Below are positions 7,230-8,311 of a DNA stretch of 8,311 nt, in pieces; the first letter of the stretch is position 1; each line of letters opens with the position of its first letter. The position numbers were made by a program, and so were the translations under genes. Source of the DNA: an uncultured Rikenellaceae bacterium (lineage in GTDB: Bacteria; Bacteroidota; Bacteroidia; Bacteroidales; Rikenellaceae); NCBI GenBank assembly GCA_947054185.1, contig CAMRVW010000094.1:1-8311 (forward strand), written 5' to 3'. The notes beneath the pieces were generated by a model. It saw only the letters and a program-made list of their open reading frames with translations, was not told the origin of the DNA and made no database searches.

Positions 7230-8174
7230 TTATCCGCCTATCTTCTCACCTAACTTCTTGAAGCCGTCGCCGAGTGTCTCGTGGGCGTTGACCACGACCA
7301 TGAACACCGCCGGGTCGACATCTTTGATGTATGACTGCACCAAGGCCAGCTCACGACGCGATATCACCACGAATATCATCCTCTTGTCGGCGTCGGTGTA
7401 CATGCCGTTGGCCTTGATGTATGTGCCGCCACGCTCTAATTTGTCGAGCACATAGCGGCGTATCTCTTCGTGCTTGTCTGATATTATAAACAGCAGCTTG
7501 TCGCTCGATGCACCGCCTATTATATAGTCTATCATCTTGGTGGCCACAAAGATGGTGATGATGGAGTAAAGTGGCAGCTTCCAGTCGCCGAACACCAGCA
7601 GACCCACCGCCACTATTATCGACTCCACCGTCATGATGCTCCTCGATAACGGCATGTGCAGAAAGCGCGACACTATCATTGACACCACGTCGGTGCCTCC
7701 CGATGTGGCATTGGCCTTGAACACCAGCCCTAACCCCGTGCCCGACACCACGCCGCCGAAGAGGGCGGCCAGAAACATGTCGCCGGTGAGGTCTATGTGT
7801 CCGCCCAGCATGGTGGCAGGGTCTTCGCCGCACAGCCATGTCAGCAGGTTCATGAGCAACGGCGTCACTATGGCCACCACTATGGTGCGAATGCCGAATT
7901 GCGAGCCGAACACCCACACGGCGGTTATCAGAAGCGGTATGTCGAACATCAGACCGAACGTACCCACCTTTATGTCGGGGAATATGCTGTGGAGTATTAT
8001 GCCGAGGCCGTAAACACCGCCGGGCACAATATTGTAAGGGTTTATGAAAAAGACGTAACCTATGGCAATGGCAACCGAGCCGCCCAATATCATGGCCCAT
8101 GACAAGAGCCATTTGCGACTGAACGGCACATTGTCGGGCACCAGTTCTGCCGGTATTATCTTATCTGTCGACAT
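7230..8174 (-). CDS. YitT family membrane protein with C-terminal DUF2179 domain
   Basis: A 314-aa polytopic inner-membrane protein of the YitT/DUF161 family, whose members are putative transporters without a settled substrate. It begins with a short cytoplasmic segment, then hydrophobic helices from about residue 22 to 222. The family-like FFINPYNIVPGG lies after helix 1 (42-53), and TSGGTDVVS (158-166) is the repeat-type motif in the second half. The soluble C-terminus (about 226-305) has DUF2179 features: RGGTYIKANGMYT, FVVISRRE and DPAVFMVVVNAHETLGDGF. The frame is open up to an ATG at 8252, but that codon overlaps the promoter -7 element, so I chose the ATG at 8174, with A-rich AACAAAACACAACAAC before it. 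An ATG at 8216 is possible but adds a basic stretch not expected in the family. It is the first gene of a probable operon with the 7TM-HD gene. Confidence 0.92.
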   Translation of the reverse strand: MSTDKIIPAELVPDNVPFSRKWLLSWAMILGGSVAIAIGYVFFINPYNIVPGGVYGLGIILHSIFPDIKVGTFGLMFDIPLLITAVWVFGSQFGIRTIVVAIVTPLLMNLLTWLCGEDPATMLGGHIDLTGDMFLAALFGGVVSGTGLGLVFKANATSGGTDVVSMIVSRFLHMPLSRSIMTVESIIVAVGLLVFGDWKLPLYSIITIFVATKMIDYIIGGASSDKLLFIISDKHEEIRRYVLDKLERGGTYIKANGMYTDADKRMIFVVISRRELALVQSYIKDVDPAVFMVVVNAHETLGDGFKKLGEKIGG

Positions 8175-8249
8175 GTTGTTGTGTTTTGTTCGCTTGCCGG
8201 CCCGACGCACACCCATAGTCAGGCAGTACAATGCGGCGATTTCTTGGGA

Positions 8250-8281
8250 CAAAGATACGATTAAGCGAGGGTAAAAGCAAA
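8250..8281 (-). promoter_or_regulatory. Promoter of the YitT / 7TM-HD operon
   Basis: The minus strand has TTTG (8278-8281), a 20-bp spacer and TATCTTTG (8250-8257). This matches the Bacteroidetes primary promoter TTTG-N19-21-TAnnTTTG at every defined position. Transcription should begin near 8243, giving a leader of about 70 nt before the ATG at 8174. The -33 element and spacer lie inside a large palindrome (8258-8311), suggesting binding by a dimeric regulator or a divergent promoter. Confidence 0.8.
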
Positions 8282-8311
8282 CAATAGTTTGGTTTTGCCC
8301 TCGCTTAATCG
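8258..8311. repeat. 54-base near-perfect palindrome at the right edge
   Basis: Arms of 25 bases (8258-8282 and 8287-8311) flank the 4-base loop AATA. They match at 23 of 25 positions; the outer 14 bases (CGATTAAGCGAGGG) and the inner 5 (CAAAC) pair perfectly. No T-run follows on the minus strand, so it does not look like a terminator. Each arm carries an outward-facing TTTG -33 element: 8278-8281 on minus and 8288-8291 on plus. On the plus side the 20 bases after TTTG end exactly at 8311, so a matching -7 element would begin at the first base beyond the window. Confidence 0.85.

Noticed and set aside
8175..8252. Upstream in-frame ATGs at 8252 and 8216 for the YitT gene
   Set aside because: The first overlaps the promoter -7 element. 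The second is transcribed but adds a basic stretch unlike the family and lacks the A-rich leader seen before 8174.

Overview
The window looks like chromosomal core DNA from a member of the Bacteroidetes, probably Bacteroidales. The lysyl-tRNA synthetase has the long C-terminal tail usual in that phylum. Three start regions carry exact matches to the Bacteroidetes -7 promoter element TAnnTTTG. No gene has a convincing Shine-Dalgarno sequence, and the leaders are A-rich. Base composition is moderately GC-rich, and ATA is used heavily for isoleucine.

There are five intact genes, all on the minus strand, so transcription runs from high to low coordinates. In that order they are: a YitT-family membrane protein with a C-terminal DUF2179 domain (7230-8174); a 7TM-HD phosphohydrolase of the PgpH/YqfF cyclic-di-AMP phosphodiesterase type (5169-7175); lysS (3162-4886); tpiA (2141-2890); and recN (139-1803). 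I see no mobile element, CRISPR array, tRNA or rRNA.

The YitT and 7TM-HD genes lie 54 bp apart with no promoter or terminator recognised between them, so they probably form an operon. It would start from a textbook Bacteroidetes promoter at 8250-8281. An intrinsic terminator (4917-4954) closes that unit and overlaps the lysS promoter (4907-4938). tpiA ends in a strong intrinsic terminator (2084-2118). recN has its own promoter (1824-1831) and a likely terminator (96-130). lysS, tpiA and recN are housekeeping genes for translation, glycolysis and DNA repair, with no obvious functional link.

The most unusual signals are at the edges. At the right edge a 54-base near-perfect palindrome (8258-8311) carries a promoter -33 element in each arm, which suggests a symmetric divergent promoter whose plus-strand gene lies outside the window. 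At the left edge four degenerate 15-bp direct repeats sit just downstream of recN. The YitT/7TM-HD pair is the best candidate for an undescribed functional partnership: a transporter with a possible PII-like sensor domain beside a second-messenger hydrolase. That link is inference.
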